From an uncultured Clostridia bacterium (lineage in GTDB: Bacteria; Bacillota; Clostridia; Christensenellales; CAG-138), in NCBI GenBank assembly GCA_947168565.1, contig CAMVMM010000011.1, positions 1 to 64,000 on the forward strand: DNA of 64,000 bases, written 5' to 3'. This document shows positions 20,625-28,069 of the stretch, piece after piece. The translations under genes were made by a program, and so were the position numbers. Numbering within the stretch: the stretch's first letter is position 1; the number at the start of each line of letters is the position of its first letter. A model generated the notes under the pieces. It searched no databases and was not told where the DNA came from. It was given only the letters and a program-made list of their open reading frames with translations.

Positions 20625-21599
20625 ATGTGGTTTTTCGGAAAATCAAAAAAGCTCAAGGCGGAGCTTGAGCAAAAGAATAAGGAGCTTGAGGAGCTTCGCG
20701 CCAGGCTTACCGAAAAGGAAGGCGAGCTGGGCGAGAAGATAGATGAGCTAAATAAGGCGAATAATTCGCTTGAAAGCGCCAATAAGGAGCTGAGAGGCTC
20801 CCAAAAGCGCATCGCGGATTTTGAGGCGAAGCAGGAATCCATCTCAAGCGCCATGACCGAGGCGGCCGAGATGAAGGAGCGCATTCTCCGCGAGGCGCGC
20901 GAGGAGGCGGCAAGGCTTGAGGGCGAGGGCAAAAAACGGAGGGACGAGTTCATTTCCGAAGGCAGGTCGATAGAGGAAAAGGCGAAGTCCGACGCCGAAA
21001 AAACGCTTGAGCAGGCGCGCGAAAAGGCAAGGCGGGATACCGAAAAAACCCTGCGGGATGCGGAAAACGCCGTTTCCGAGGCGGAAAGGCTTTCCAAAGA
21101 GATGCTTGAGCAGGCGGAAAAAAGCGCGCACGGCATGATAGATAGGGCGGAGGCGCACGTGAAGGAGCGCGAGGGGCGGCTAAACGAGCTTAATTCGCGC
21201 CTCAAGGAGCGCGCAAGAAAGGCGCTTGAGGATGCGGAATTCTATGCGGACACGCTGGACACCGTGGACGAGGGCGGCGCGGAAATCCCCGCTTCCTATG
21301 GAAAAAGCACGCGCGGCGAACGCCCCGCAGGCTCCCCCAAGGTGGCCCGCGATATGAAGCAGGCGCGGGAGCGCGGGAAAAATGCCGAAGGCGGCGAGGG
21401 CGCGGAGAATGCGGAGGGCTACAAAAGCGCCGCCGCGCTTATGCGCAGCATTTATGCCATTGAGCGGCGCGAGCTTCCGGGCGATGAGTACCAAGAGGAC
21501 GATGGCGAGGACGATGGCGGCTTCTCCATGCCCGTGGACGAGGGCTTTGCTTCGCTTGTGAACGAGGTGCTGAATAACGGCGGCTCGGAAAATGCCTGA
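20625..21599 (+). CDS. Long coiled-coil protein of unknown function
   Basis: 324 residues. Residues from about 8 to 210 form an almost unbroken Glu/Lys/Ala heptad coil (KKLKAELEQKNKELEELRAR onward), with a DivIVA- or V-ATPase-subunit-like Ala/Glu/Lys pattern in its middle. The C-terminal 110 residues are low-complexity and acidic (DEYQEDDGEDDGG) and end with a short amphipathic helix (EGFASLVNEVLNN). No signal peptide. It lies 25 nt after ruvB and is probably co-transcribed, but no link to recombination is visible. A structural or cell-pole scaffold is only a guess. Confidence 0.7.
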   Translation: MWFFGKSKKLKAELEQKNKELEELRARLTEKEGELGEKIDELNKANNSLESANKELRGSQKRIADFEAKQESISSAMTEAAEMKERILREAREEAARLEGEGKKRRDEFISEGRSIEEKAKSDAEKTLEQAREKARRDTEKTLRDAENAVSEAERLSKEMLEQAEKSAHGMIDRAEAHVKEREGRLNELNSRLKERARKALEDAEFYADTLDTVDEGGAEIPASYGKSTRGERPAGSPKVARDMKQARERGKNAEGGEGAENAEGYKSAAALMRSIYAIERRELPGDEYQEDDGEDDGGFSMPVDEGFASLVNEVLNNGGSENA

Positions 21600-21639
21600 G
21601 TGCAAAAAACGCGCCGCAGCAAGCCTTTTTCAAAGGGCG

Positions 21640-21663
21640 GCGGGCGATACGGAAGCCCGCTTT
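21640..21663 (+). terminator. Weak hairpin after the ruv unit
   Basis: GCGGGC (21640-21645) pairs with GCCCGC (21655-21660), followed by only three T residues. Confidence 0.45.
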
Positions 21664-21726
21664 CATTGAAAAAACGCCGCAATACGAAAAACGAGTAAAA
21701 TATATAATTTTATTCCGTATTAAGTA

Positions 21727-21755
21727 TTGACAATCATCATAGAATATGGTATTCT
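21727..21755 (+). promoter_or_regulatory. Promoter of the two CAT tRNAs
   Basis: TTGACA (21727-21732), 17-bp spacer ending TGG, TATTCT (21750-21755). Confidence 0.85.
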
Positions 21756-21789
21756 AATTATTGCCGTGCTGCACACGGCTCATAAACGT

Positions 21790-21865
21790 CGCGGGGTGGA
21801 GCAGCCGGTAGCTCGTCGGGCTCATAATCCGAAGGTTGGGGGTTCGAGTCCCCCCCCCGCAACCA
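21790..21865 (+). tRNA. Initiator tRNA-fMet (CAT)
   Basis: 76 nt with encoded CCA. The anticodon loop is CTCATAA on a stem with three G-C pairs (GGG/CCG-type), and the first base C is unpaired with A at position 72, both hallmarks of initiator tRNA. The T-loop is TTCGAGT. Confidence 0.93.
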
Positions 21866-21869
21866 TAAT

Positions 21870-21946
21870 GGCGGCATAGCTCAGCTGGCTAGAGCATTCG
21901 GTTCATACCCGGAGTGTCATCTGTTCGAATCAGATTGCCGCTACCA
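21870..21946 (+). tRNA. tRNA-Met or tRNA-Ile2 (CAT)
   Basis: 77 nt with encoded CCA. Acceptor GGCGGCA pairs with TGCCGCT (one G-T). The anticodon loop is TTCATAC on the stem TTCGG/CCGGA. The CAT anticodon could be elongator Met or lysidine-modified Ile. It starts four bases after the initiator tRNA. Confidence 0.9.
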
Positions 21947-21948
21947 TG

Positions 21949-21977
21949 AAAAAAGCACTGCCCTGCAGTGCTTTTTT
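21949..21977 (+). terminator. tRNA terminator
   Basis: AAAAAGCACTGC, short loop, GCAGTGCTTTTTT. Confidence 0.92.
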
Positions 21978-21980
21978 CAA

Positions 21981-22150
21981 TGAAATCCGTCCTTTTGGAC
22001 GGGTGAAATCCGCCTGCGGCGGGTGAAATCGCTTCGCGGTGAAATGCGCCTGCGGCGCGTGGACGGATTTTATTTCACCTGCGGCAAAGCCGAAGATTTC
22101 ACCGTGAGCGCAGCGAATGATTTCACCGCGCAAAGCGCGATTTCATTATT
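21981..22150. repeat. TGAAAT hairpin array forming one large palindrome
   Basis: Four copies of (G)TGAAAT alternate with tiny GC stem-loops (for example CCGTCC-tttt-GGACGG and CGCC-tgc-GGCG). They are followed by four inverted copies (ATTTCAC or ATTTCAT) with similar stem-loops. The two halves are complementary overall. Related arrays occur at 34403-34481 and, with a different spacer, 32831-32960. Confidence 0.8.
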
Positions 22151-22177
22151 GAAAAACAGGTGCTTTTCCGCTATACT
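22149..22177 (+). promoter_or_regulatory. Promoter of the four-helix-bundle gene
   Basis: TTGAAA (22149-22154), 17-bp spacer, TATACT (22172-22177). It touches the edge of the hairpin array. Confidence 0.7.
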
Positions 22178-22193
22178 CTATATCGAGGTGATA

Positions 22194-22550
22194 ATGATGG
22201 GATCAAATAAGCTTCTTGATTCAACAATGGATTTCGCTGTGAGTATAATTCGGTTTTGTGATCCTGTAAAAGGGCATCGCTCTCTTGTGAACCAGCTTGA
22301 ACGCTCTGCAACGAGCATTGGCGCGAACGTTCGAGAGGCAAATTATGCTCAGAGCAGATCGGATTTCATAGCCAAGCTTTAAATAGCGCTCAAGGAATGC
22401 TATGAAACGGAGTATTGGCTTGAGCTTTTCGCACGAGCGGGCATCGTGGATTCAGCGGCGGTTAAAAACCTGTTCCATACCTGCGGCCGCATTCGGCGCA
22501 TGCTTATCTCATCCATCAACACCGCCAAGGCCAAGCATCCAGAACAATGA
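22194..22550 (+). pseudogene. Four-helix-bundle protein (23S rRNA IVS-protein family), one nonsense codon
   Basis: Reads MMGSNKLLDSTMDFAVSI, then ERSATSIGANVREANYAQSRSDF, the signature of the small four-helix-bundle family found in 23S rRNA intervening sequences and related to the Avd protein of diversity-generating retroelements. At 22380-22382 a TAA interrupts the frame where relatives usually have Gln (CAA). The same frame then continues with IALKECYETEYWLELF to a natural stop at 22550, giving the full family length of about 118 residues. Promoter and GAGGTG ribosome site are intact. So this is a very recent pseudogene, a sequencing error, or a split protein. Confidence 0.8.
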
Positions 22551-22577
22551 TCCCAATAGGCTGAAGGAGCGATACCG

Positions 22578-22985
22578 ATGATCTTAACAATAGTGTTTCA
22601 AGCGTTTCTCCTCCTCTGGTTCCTCGGCTGTACCGTTTCCTACCGCGTAGGGCGGTTCACCCTTGTGGACGGCGTGGGCGTAAAGAGCGCGGAGTTTATC
22701 ATGCTGATCGTATACGCGCTGGCGCTCATCCTTTTCCACGCCTTTTCATGGGGCAGATGGGTGCTGCTCTCCGTGCTTCTTATCTGGCTGATCGTGCAGT
22801 TTTTCTGCCATTGGCGCTATACCGTCTTCGGCGCAAGCCCCAATAAGCTCGCGGGGTACAACGAATGCTTTCGCGGCACGCTGCGCATTTTCCCGATCAG
22901 CGAAACAAGGCTCGTGCCGGACCTGTACCATATAGTGCTTCATTTGCTGATAGTTATAAATATTGTTTTGTGTATTGTAAAATGA
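22578..22985 (+). CDS. Small multi-pass membrane protein
   Basis: 135 residues with about four hydrophobic segments (near 2-18, 37-56, 59-78 and 114-132). Charged loops lie between them (FGASPNKLAGYNECF). No family recognised. AAGGAG precedes the ATG. Its stop overlaps the start of the next gene as ATGA (22982-22985), so the acetyltransferase is translationally coupled and the two products may work together. Confidence 0.75.
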   Translation: MILTIVFQAFLLLWFLGCTVSYRVGRFTLVDGVGVKSAEFIMLIVYALALILFHAFSWGRWVLLSVLLIWLIVQFFCHWRYTVFGASPNKLAGYNECFRGTLRIFPISETRLVPDLYHIVLHLLIVINIVLCIVK

Positions 22986-23503
22986 CCACCAAAAAAACAT
23001 CTCAAAGGCTTTCCTTCCCGCGCCGTTTCGGGCTTTCATCAGGCGCGGAGCTTTCCCGTTTTACGCTCAAAAAGCTTGGCGCGTACAAAAGCATATCCAT
23101 CACGCCGGAGCAGGCAAAAATGGTAACGAACGAGCCGATAAAAACGCTTTTTCGCGTGCTTTTTGCATTCGGCTGCGGCAAGCTGTATCTTATAGAGGAA
23201 AACGGGAAGATCTGCGGCTATATCGCGCTTTGGGTGAACCCGAGGATAGGAAAATACGTTATCGCGCCGCTTATCATCGACAAATACGCGCAGGGGCGCG
23301 GGCTTGGCAGAGCCGCGCTTGAGGCAGCCTGCAAAATGCTGTTTGCAGCGGGCGCACCCTCCGTTGCGTTCGCCGTGCATCCCGAAAATGCCGCAGCAAT
23401 AAGCCTTTATAAAAAGCTCGGCTTTGCTTTTACCGGCAAAAAATGGGGAAAAACGGATATGGTCATGCGGCTTGAGCGGAATGAGAGCGGCTTCTATAAA
23501 TGA
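22982..23503 (+). CDS. GNAT-family N-acetyltransferase
   Basis: 173 residues. The acetyl-CoA binding loop is QGRGLG (104-109) after the beta-4 strand VIAPLIIDKYA. The C-terminal motif B (HPENAAAISLYKKLGF) is also present. Substrate unknown; the motif order suits acetylation of small molecules or protein N-termini. The first 55 residues are basic. I start at 22982 inside the upstream stop (ATGA), which gives a normal GNAT length. Confidence 0.88.
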   Translation: MTTKKTSQRLSFPRRFGLSSGAELSRFTLKKLGAYKSISITPEQAKMVTNEPIKTLFRVLFAFGCGKLYLIEENGKICGYIALWVNPRIGKYVIAPLIIDKYAQGRGLGRAALEAACKMLFAAGAPSVAFAVHPENAAAISLYKKLGFAFTGKKWGKTDMVMRLERNESGFYK

Positions 23504-23526
23504 AGCCCGCCGCAAATGGCTTTTTT
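23503..23526 (+). terminator. Short hairpin after the GNAT gene
   Basis: AAGCC pairs with GGCTT and is followed by a T-run. The stem is short. Confidence 0.5.
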
Positions 23527-23647
23527 CGGAGCCTTCACTCCACACTTCCATGCGGGCGCACGGAATTTCACGCAGGGAAACACCGCTTGCCGCATAGGAT
23601 ACGCACCGCGCCGCACTTACGGCCGAGCGCAAAGGAACTGTTAAATC

Positions 23648-23734
23648 TTACTTGTTGACTTTAGGATCATCCGTTCGGCAAACAAGATAATCAAGGCTGA
23701 CATCATAAAAATCGGATAGTATAATTAGCAATTC
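23648..23734 (-). pseudogene. Remnant of an XRE-family repressor C-terminus
   Basis: The minus strand reads ELLIILSDFYDVSLDYLV followed by CRTDDPKVNK and a stop. The DFYDVSLDYL core followed by RTDDP is the characteristic end of XRE-type helix-turn-helix repressors. Immediately upstream in the same frame a TGA breaks it, and a DNA-binding half cannot be recovered. The rest of 23527-23820 shows nothing else I can support. Confidence 0.65.
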
Positions 23735-23825
23735 TCAGCAGTCCGCAAACGAGCTGAACCAGATTAAATGGCTTCAGCTTTACGGAATGACCTTGCGATA
23801 ACGGGAACGGCCGACTTTCGGCTTC

Positions 23826-23848
23826 GGGGGCTTTTGCCCCCTTTTTTT
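23826..23848 (+). terminator. Strong hairpin upstream of the TrkA-C gene
   Basis: GGGGGC, loop TTTT, GCCCCC, then T7. Confidence 0.8.
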
Positions 23849-23893
23849 ACCGAAAACACCGCCGGCTTTCTTCCTCAATTTCCTTTTTTCATG

Positions 23894-23922
23894 TTGAAAA
23901 CCCATCTGAATCGTGCTAAAAT
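23894..23922 (+). promoter_or_regulatory. Promoter of the TrkA-C/LRR unit
   Basis: TTGAAA (23894-23899), 17-bp spacer, TAAAAT (23917-23922). Confidence 0.85.
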
Positions 23923-23995
23923 AAATCCGGCAAGCTCCGCTTTGCATTCAAACAACACGAATGGGGGAAAGTGCGGAGGATTCCGCCGAAGCAAA

Positions 23996-24703
23996 ATGAA
24001 TATTTACGCCGCCGCGTCGCTTTTCGCGGTTCTGATACTGCTGTATATCATCATATCGGAAGTGTTCACCATGCTCTTCCGCCTTATCGGTCTGCCGGAG
24101 GAGAAGGCGCGCTTTCAGGTGGTTTCGCTTTTAACGGGCGCGGGCTTCACCACGCGCGAAAGCGAAATGATAATTTCCACAAGGCGCAGAAGGCGGCTTG
24201 CAAGGATCACCATGCTTTTCGGCTACGTGTTCAATATCTCCGTGGTTTCGGCGTTTATCAACGTGTTTCTTTCGCTGAAGCTGACGCAGGTGGGGCATTA
24301 TGTGCTTGGGCTTTTGATACCGCTCGGCATCCTGGCCGTGATCATAGTGATACTGCGCATACCCAAGCTGCGCGCCATCGGCAGCTCGCTTATTATGAAG
24401 GCGGTGGGCAATATAACGCACTCGGAAAATGCAAACACCGTTATGCTCATAGACCATATCGGGCAGGGCACGATAGCGCAGGTGCATATCCACAACGTGC
24501 CGGAGGGGCTGCGCGGCAAAAGGCTTTTTGAATCGCGCATCAAGGAGGATCATAATATCCTAATCATGCTCGTGGAGGACAGGAACGGCAAAATTGAGCC
24601 GCCTCATAAGGACACGGTGTTTTCAGAGGGCGAAAGGCTGACCGTTTTCGGGGAATACCGGAATATCTGCCGTGTATTCGATGCGATAGAGCATTTTGAA
24701 TAA
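23996..24703 (+). CDS. Membrane protein with TrkA-C (RCK_C) domain
   Basis: 235 residues. Three hydrophobic segments (about 4-28, 67-92 and 100-122) are followed by a soluble domain from about 150 (TIAQVHIHNVPEGLRGKRL, SEGERLTVFGEYRNI) that matches the ligand-binding TrkA-C fold of potassium transport regulators. It lacks a recognisable pore or full transporter, so it is more likely a regulator or sensor. I chose the ATG at 23996 because the promoter at 23894-23922 lies between it and the earlier in-frame starts; GGAGG is somewhat far (16 nt). The LRR gene follows after 27 nt. Confidence 0.8.
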   Translation: MNIYAAASLFAVLILLYIIISEVFTMLFRLIGLPEEKARFQVVSLLTGAGFTTRESEMIISTRRRRRLARITMLFGYVFNISVVSAFINVFLSLKLTQVGHYVLGLLIPLGILAVIIVILRIPKLRAIGSSLIMKAVGNITHSENANTVMLIDHIGQGTIAQVHIHNVPEGLRGKRLFESRIKEDHNILIMLVEDRNGKIEPPHKDTVFSEGERLTVFGEYRNICRVFDAIEHFE

Positions 24704-24730
24704 GCATTAAGTAAAGGTTGGAGGTTTCAA

Positions 24731-26338
24731 ATGAAAAAACGCATTATTTCCCTTGCGCTCGCGCTTGTGCTGAGCGTTTCCGTGCTGAGCGCGCTTGCTT
24801 CCCCCGCAAATGCGGAGATCGAGCCTTATTGGAGCGTTCCAAGCGGCTACAATGCGGCGGATTACAATAAAATTGCCGCGTTTTTGGAGCTTGCGGATGA
24901 AGCGGGCGTTAAAAACGGCGAAAAGCTTTCCGAAAGCTACGATCCAAACGATCCGAACTCCTGGGGCAGCACCTTTGGCTACGATCTGAACGGCAATTTT
25001 ACGCTCGTGCCGCGCGTGCTTTGGCGCAGCGTCGGCGGCTCAAGGCGCATCGACACCGTGCGCATTGAAAACTGCCTGCTCGTGGGCGCGCTCGATCTTT
25101 CCGGCTGCACCGCGCTGAAAACCGTTTACGGCCACGCAAACAATATGTCCTCCATAAACGTTTCGGGCTGCACCGCGCTGCAAACCCTTTACTGCACCAC
25201 GAACGAGCTGACCGAGCTGAACGTTACGGGCTGCACCGCGCTCACCGGGCTTTACTGCGGCGGAAACCTGCTCACGGGCCTGAACCTTGCAGGCTGCACC
25301 CGCCTGAAGGATCTGGGCTGCGACACGAACCGCATCTCCTCGCTCAATCTTTCCAATTTCACGGCGCTTGAGTATTTGAACTGTATGCACAACGATATGC
25401 AGAGCCTGCGCGTTACGGGCTGCGCCGTGCTCGATTCGCTCTTTTGCGACGATAACGCGCTTGGGGAGCTTGATCTTACGGGCTGCAATTATATAAGGCT
25501 GCTCGGCTGCTCCAAAAATAGCATCACAGCGCTGAATCTTTCCGGCAAAAGCAGGCTGCAGGAGGTGGTGTGCGGCGAAAATCAGCTCGCAAGCCTGAAC
25601 CTCACCGGCTGCACCGCGCTCAGGGCGGTCTACTGCGGCAAAAACAGGCTCACCGCGCTGAATATTCCCGGCACGGGGCTGAAAATACTTCATTGTGACG
25701 AAAATATGCTCACCGAGCTGAACACCTCCTCCTTCTCTCAGCTTGAGGAGCTTGTGTGCGGCGGCAACAGGCTGAGCGCGCTGAATCTGTCCTCAAACAG
25801 GCAGCTTTGGAAGCTCTATTGCGAAAACAACAGGCTCTCCGCCCTGAGCCTTGCCAATAATTCCGCGCTCACAAATCTTAAGTCGAGCGGCAACGAGCTC
25901 ACCCAGCTTTCGCTGACGGGCTGCCCCAATATTCCCATGAACACGCTGAATACGCAGGGCGGCGGCTATATCGGTTACGATCATTTCATTACGGCGGGCG
26001 ACCAAACGAGCATGGTGTTTGCCTATCCCGCGCCCGGAAACGGCTTTGAGGGCTGGTTCAATGCGGGCGGCAGCCTTGTTTCAAACGCCGCGCAGTACGA
26101 CGTGAACTATGAAAACGCCCCCACCGCGCTCACGGCAAGGTTTGGCGAGGGCGGCCTTCCCGGCGATGCGGACGGCAGCGGCGAGGTAAATATGGCGGAC
26201 GCAGTGCTTGTGATGCGCTTTGCGATGGGGCTTGTAAGCAGCATTCCGCGCCCCGATAACGCCGATATGGATCAAAGCGGCAGCATCAGTGTTGCGGACG
26301 CGGTGGCGATAATGCGCCTTGCGATGGGCCTGAGCTGA
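24731..26338 (+). CDS. Secreted leucine-rich-repeat protein with C-terminal dockerin
   Basis: 535 residues. A signal peptide is cut near ANA-E (residue 28). From about 110 to 400 there are some 14 LRRs of about 21 residues, each with the pattern L-x-L-x-C-x-x-N and TALNLSGCTAL-like caps. The C-terminal 60 residues form a type I dockerin: two calcium-loop helices, GDADGSGEVNMADAVLVM and ADMDQSGSISVADAVAIM. Such proteins are exported and docked on a cohesin-bearing surface or complex. A paralogue lies at 33158-34399. TTGGAGG precedes the start. Ligand unknown. Confidence 0.9.
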   Translation: MKKRIISLALALVLSVSVLSALASPANAEIEPYWSVPSGYNAADYNKIAAFLELADEAGVKNGEKLSESYDPNDPNSWGSTFGYDLNGNFTLVPRVLWRSVGGSRRIDTVRIENCLLVGALDLSGCTALKTVYGHANNMSSINVSGCTALQTLYCTTNELTELNVTGCTALTGLYCGGNLLTGLNLAGCTRLKDLGCDTNRISSLNLSNFTALEYLNCMHNDMQSLRVTGCAVLDSLFCDDNALGELDLTGCNYIRLLGCSKNSITALNLSGKSRLQEVVCGENQLASLNLTGCTALRAVYCGKNRLTALNIPGTGLKILHCDENMLTELNTSSFSQLEELVCGGNRLSALNLSSNRQLWKLYCENNRLSALSLANNSALTNLKSSGNELTQLSLTGCPNIPMNTLNTQGGGYIGYDHFITAGDQTSMVFAYPAPGNGFEGWFNAGGSLVSNAAQYDVNYENAPTALTARFGEGGLPGDADGSGEVNMADAVLVMRFAMGLVSSIPRPDNADMDQSGSISVADAVAIMRLAMGLS

Positions 26339-26349
26339 GGCGCGGGCTT

Positions 26350-26371
26350 TCGGCTCCGCTGCCGATTTTTG
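26350..26371 (+). terminator. Hairpin after the LRR gene
   Basis: TCGGC pairs with GCCGA, followed by a T5 run. Confidence 0.55.
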
Positions 26372-26392
26372 TTTCCCGAATGCCGAATACTG

Positions 26393-26420
26393 TTGCATTT
26401 TATAGGATTTGTGTTATAAT
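26393..26420 (+). promoter_or_regulatory. Promoter of the small membrane protein gene
   Basis: TTGCAT (26393-26398), 16-bp spacer ending TGT, TATAAT (26415-26420). Confidence 0.75.
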
Positions 26421-26486
26421 GTATACAGAATCGGAGGGAAAACACTGCCTTCGCTTCAATACTACGGAAAACTTGGAGGAAAACAA

Positions 26487-26936
26487 ATGGAAAACACTAA
26501 CGGAACCGGAAAAGGACATCCGATCCTCGGCATCGTCCTCGGCGTGATCGGCATCCTCATCGCGCTGTTTCTGGCCCTCTTCACCGGCGTCATCGGCGGA
26601 GGCATCGCTATCGTTCTTGGCATTATAGCGGTGCTTCTGGGCATCGGCGCCTTCAGAAAAGGCAGCAAGGGCGGCGGCATCGTTGCCATTCTCTCCGGCG
26701 TAGCAGCCGTGCTTCTGGCGGTGCTGCTGACCTCAACCGCGATGACCGCCGTTAAGGAGATCAAAAAGCAGGCTGAGGAAAAGAACCTTGAGATCGCTCA
26801 GTACGTCAACAAGCCGTATCTCGGCATCCTCGGCATCATCATGGATCTGCCCAAGGATGAGGCCAAGCTGAACGAGCTTATGGAGCAGCTCAACCAGCTC
26901 CGCTCCAACACCGAAACCGAGAACACCGGCAACTGA
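26487..26936 (+). CDS. Small membrane protein, DUF4190-like
   Basis: 149 residues. Gly-rich hydrophobic helices cover about 12-55 (ILGIVLGVIGILIALFLAL and GGGIAIVLGIIAVLLG) and 67-88. A charged, coiled C-terminus follows. The Gly-Ile repetitive pattern resembles DUF4190-type envelope proteins, but the match is weak. I start at 26487 behind GGAGG, not at the earlier frame opening. Confidence 0.7.
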   Translation: MENTNGTGKGHPILGIVLGVIGILIALFLALFTGVIGGGIAIVLGIIAVLLGIGAFRKGSKGGGIVAILSGVAAVLLAVLLTSTAMTAVKEIKKQAEEKNLEIAQYVNKPYLGILGIIMDLPKDEAKLNELMEQLNQLRSNTETENTGN

Positions 26937-26979
26937 TCGTTCTTGATCGACTTGATCGAAAAGTATCAAATTGCAAAGA

Positions 26980-27010
26980 AAACTGCCGCCACGCTGCGGC
27001 AGTTTTTTTT
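26980..27010 (+). terminator. Strong terminator
   Basis: AACTGCCGC pairs with GCGGCAGTT around a 6-nt loop, followed by T8. Confidence 0.92.
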
Positions 27011-27090
27011 GTGCCATGTGATTTTTATAAAGCGCTTCGGCATAAAGCCGATATAAAGCGTTTTGATATGAAGCGGGAAGATCGGCGGCG

Positions 27091-27918
27091 TCAGGATTCC
27101 GCCCTCGCGTCCCCCTTGCCCTCGCGCCTCAGCGCCATATTTATAAGCTTATACGCGCCCACCACAAGGCCGGCGAGCGGGATATGGGTGAGCAGCATTA
27201 TTATGGTGTAGATAAAGCGCAGCCCCCTTTTGGCAAGCATTTCGGACAGATCCTGATACAGCGGCACGCCGCCGCCGCTGTAAAGCAGCATATAGTCGGC
27301 GTTTGAATTGAATTTGGCGTTGTAGATATAGTTGAACGGCACGGCGATGAGCGCAAGCGCAAAGATCGGCACGAGCGCATGCAGGCAGTCCTCCCATTCA
27401 AGCCTCTTATAGCCCGTCATCAGCAGAAATACGCCGGTGATGAACATGGTGGAGTGGAAAAACAGCGAGTAGAACGCGCCGAAGGTCCAGAACGGATAGT
27501 AGTTCAGCCCGTTGCAGTACACAACGCCTATCGCGCCGTATAAAAGCCCGACGGTGGTGAGGAATGAAAGGCAGTAATCCCGCAGTCTGCCGCTGCACCA
27601 TGCCGCGCCCACAAGCGTGTAGATGAAAAGCGAGCAGGTGTAGATCGGCAGAATGCCGCCGAAGTTGAAGCCCTGACCGGTGGTGAGGTCGTAATAGCTT
27701 TCCCAAACTATTTTGGTCATTTCAAACAGCATGGCAAACACCGAAAGCACCCGAAGCGCAACGGTGATATGCCTGTGCTTCGCGTTTCTTAAAAGATAAG
27801 CTCCAAGAAAGCCGAAAATGTATACCGAAACAATATAAACGATGTGCGGCAGGCTGAAAAGATCGCTGCCGAAGCCCTTTATATTGTATTTATAATCGAA
27901 AAAACTGTAGAAAGGCAT
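27091..27918 (-). CDS. YwaF-type integral membrane protein
   Basis: 275 residues with about six to seven membrane spans. The arrangement of helices and conserved segments (GFNFGGILPIYTCSLFIYTL, YYPFWTFGAFYSLFFHSTMF) fits the YwaF/TIGR02206 family of uncharacterised membrane proteins. I use the ATG at 27918 with GGGGAG just upstream; an in-frame ATG at 27951 lacks one. The gene stands alone and transcribes leftward. Confidence 0.78.
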   Translation of the reverse strand: MPFYSFFDYKYNIKGFGSDLFSLPHIVYIVSVYIFGFLGAYLLRNAKHRHITVALRVLSVFAMLFEMTKIVWESYYDLTTGQGFNFGGILPIYTCSLFIYTLVGAAWCSGRLRDYCLSFLTTVGLLYGAIGVVYCNGLNYYPFWTFGAFYSLFFHSTMFITGVFLLMTGYKRLEWEDCLHALVPIFALALIAVPFNYIYNAKFNSNADYMLLYSGGGVPLYQDLSEMLAKRGLRFIYTIIMLLTHIPLAGLVVGAYKLINMALRREGKGDARAES

Positions 27919-27982
27919 TTTTTTCTCCCCTGCAAAATATAAGCGCGACAAAGCTGTGAGGAGTGCCGCGCTTACCGTGTAT

Positions 27983-28011
27983 ATTTTAACATTTATTTAG
28001 GCCGTACACAA
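27983..28011 (-). promoter_or_regulatory. Promoter of the YwaF-like gene
   Basis: On the minus strand: TTGTGT (28011-28006), 17-bp spacer, TAAAAT (27988-27983). Confidence 0.65.
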
Positions 28012-28069
28012 TACTTTTTTAAAAAATCGGCAGGTTATATATGCAGCCGCATATTGCCGGAAGGCGGGC

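Noticed and set aside
21781-22193. Diversity-generating retroelement suggested by the Avd-like four-helix gene
   Set aside because: No reverse transcriptase, template repeat or variable repeat is present; the TGAAAT array is not a TR/VR pair.
22380-22382. Possible stop-codon recoding (selenocysteine or pyrrolysine)
   Set aside because: The codon is TAA, not TGA or TAG, relatives have Gln there, and no recoding element is visible.
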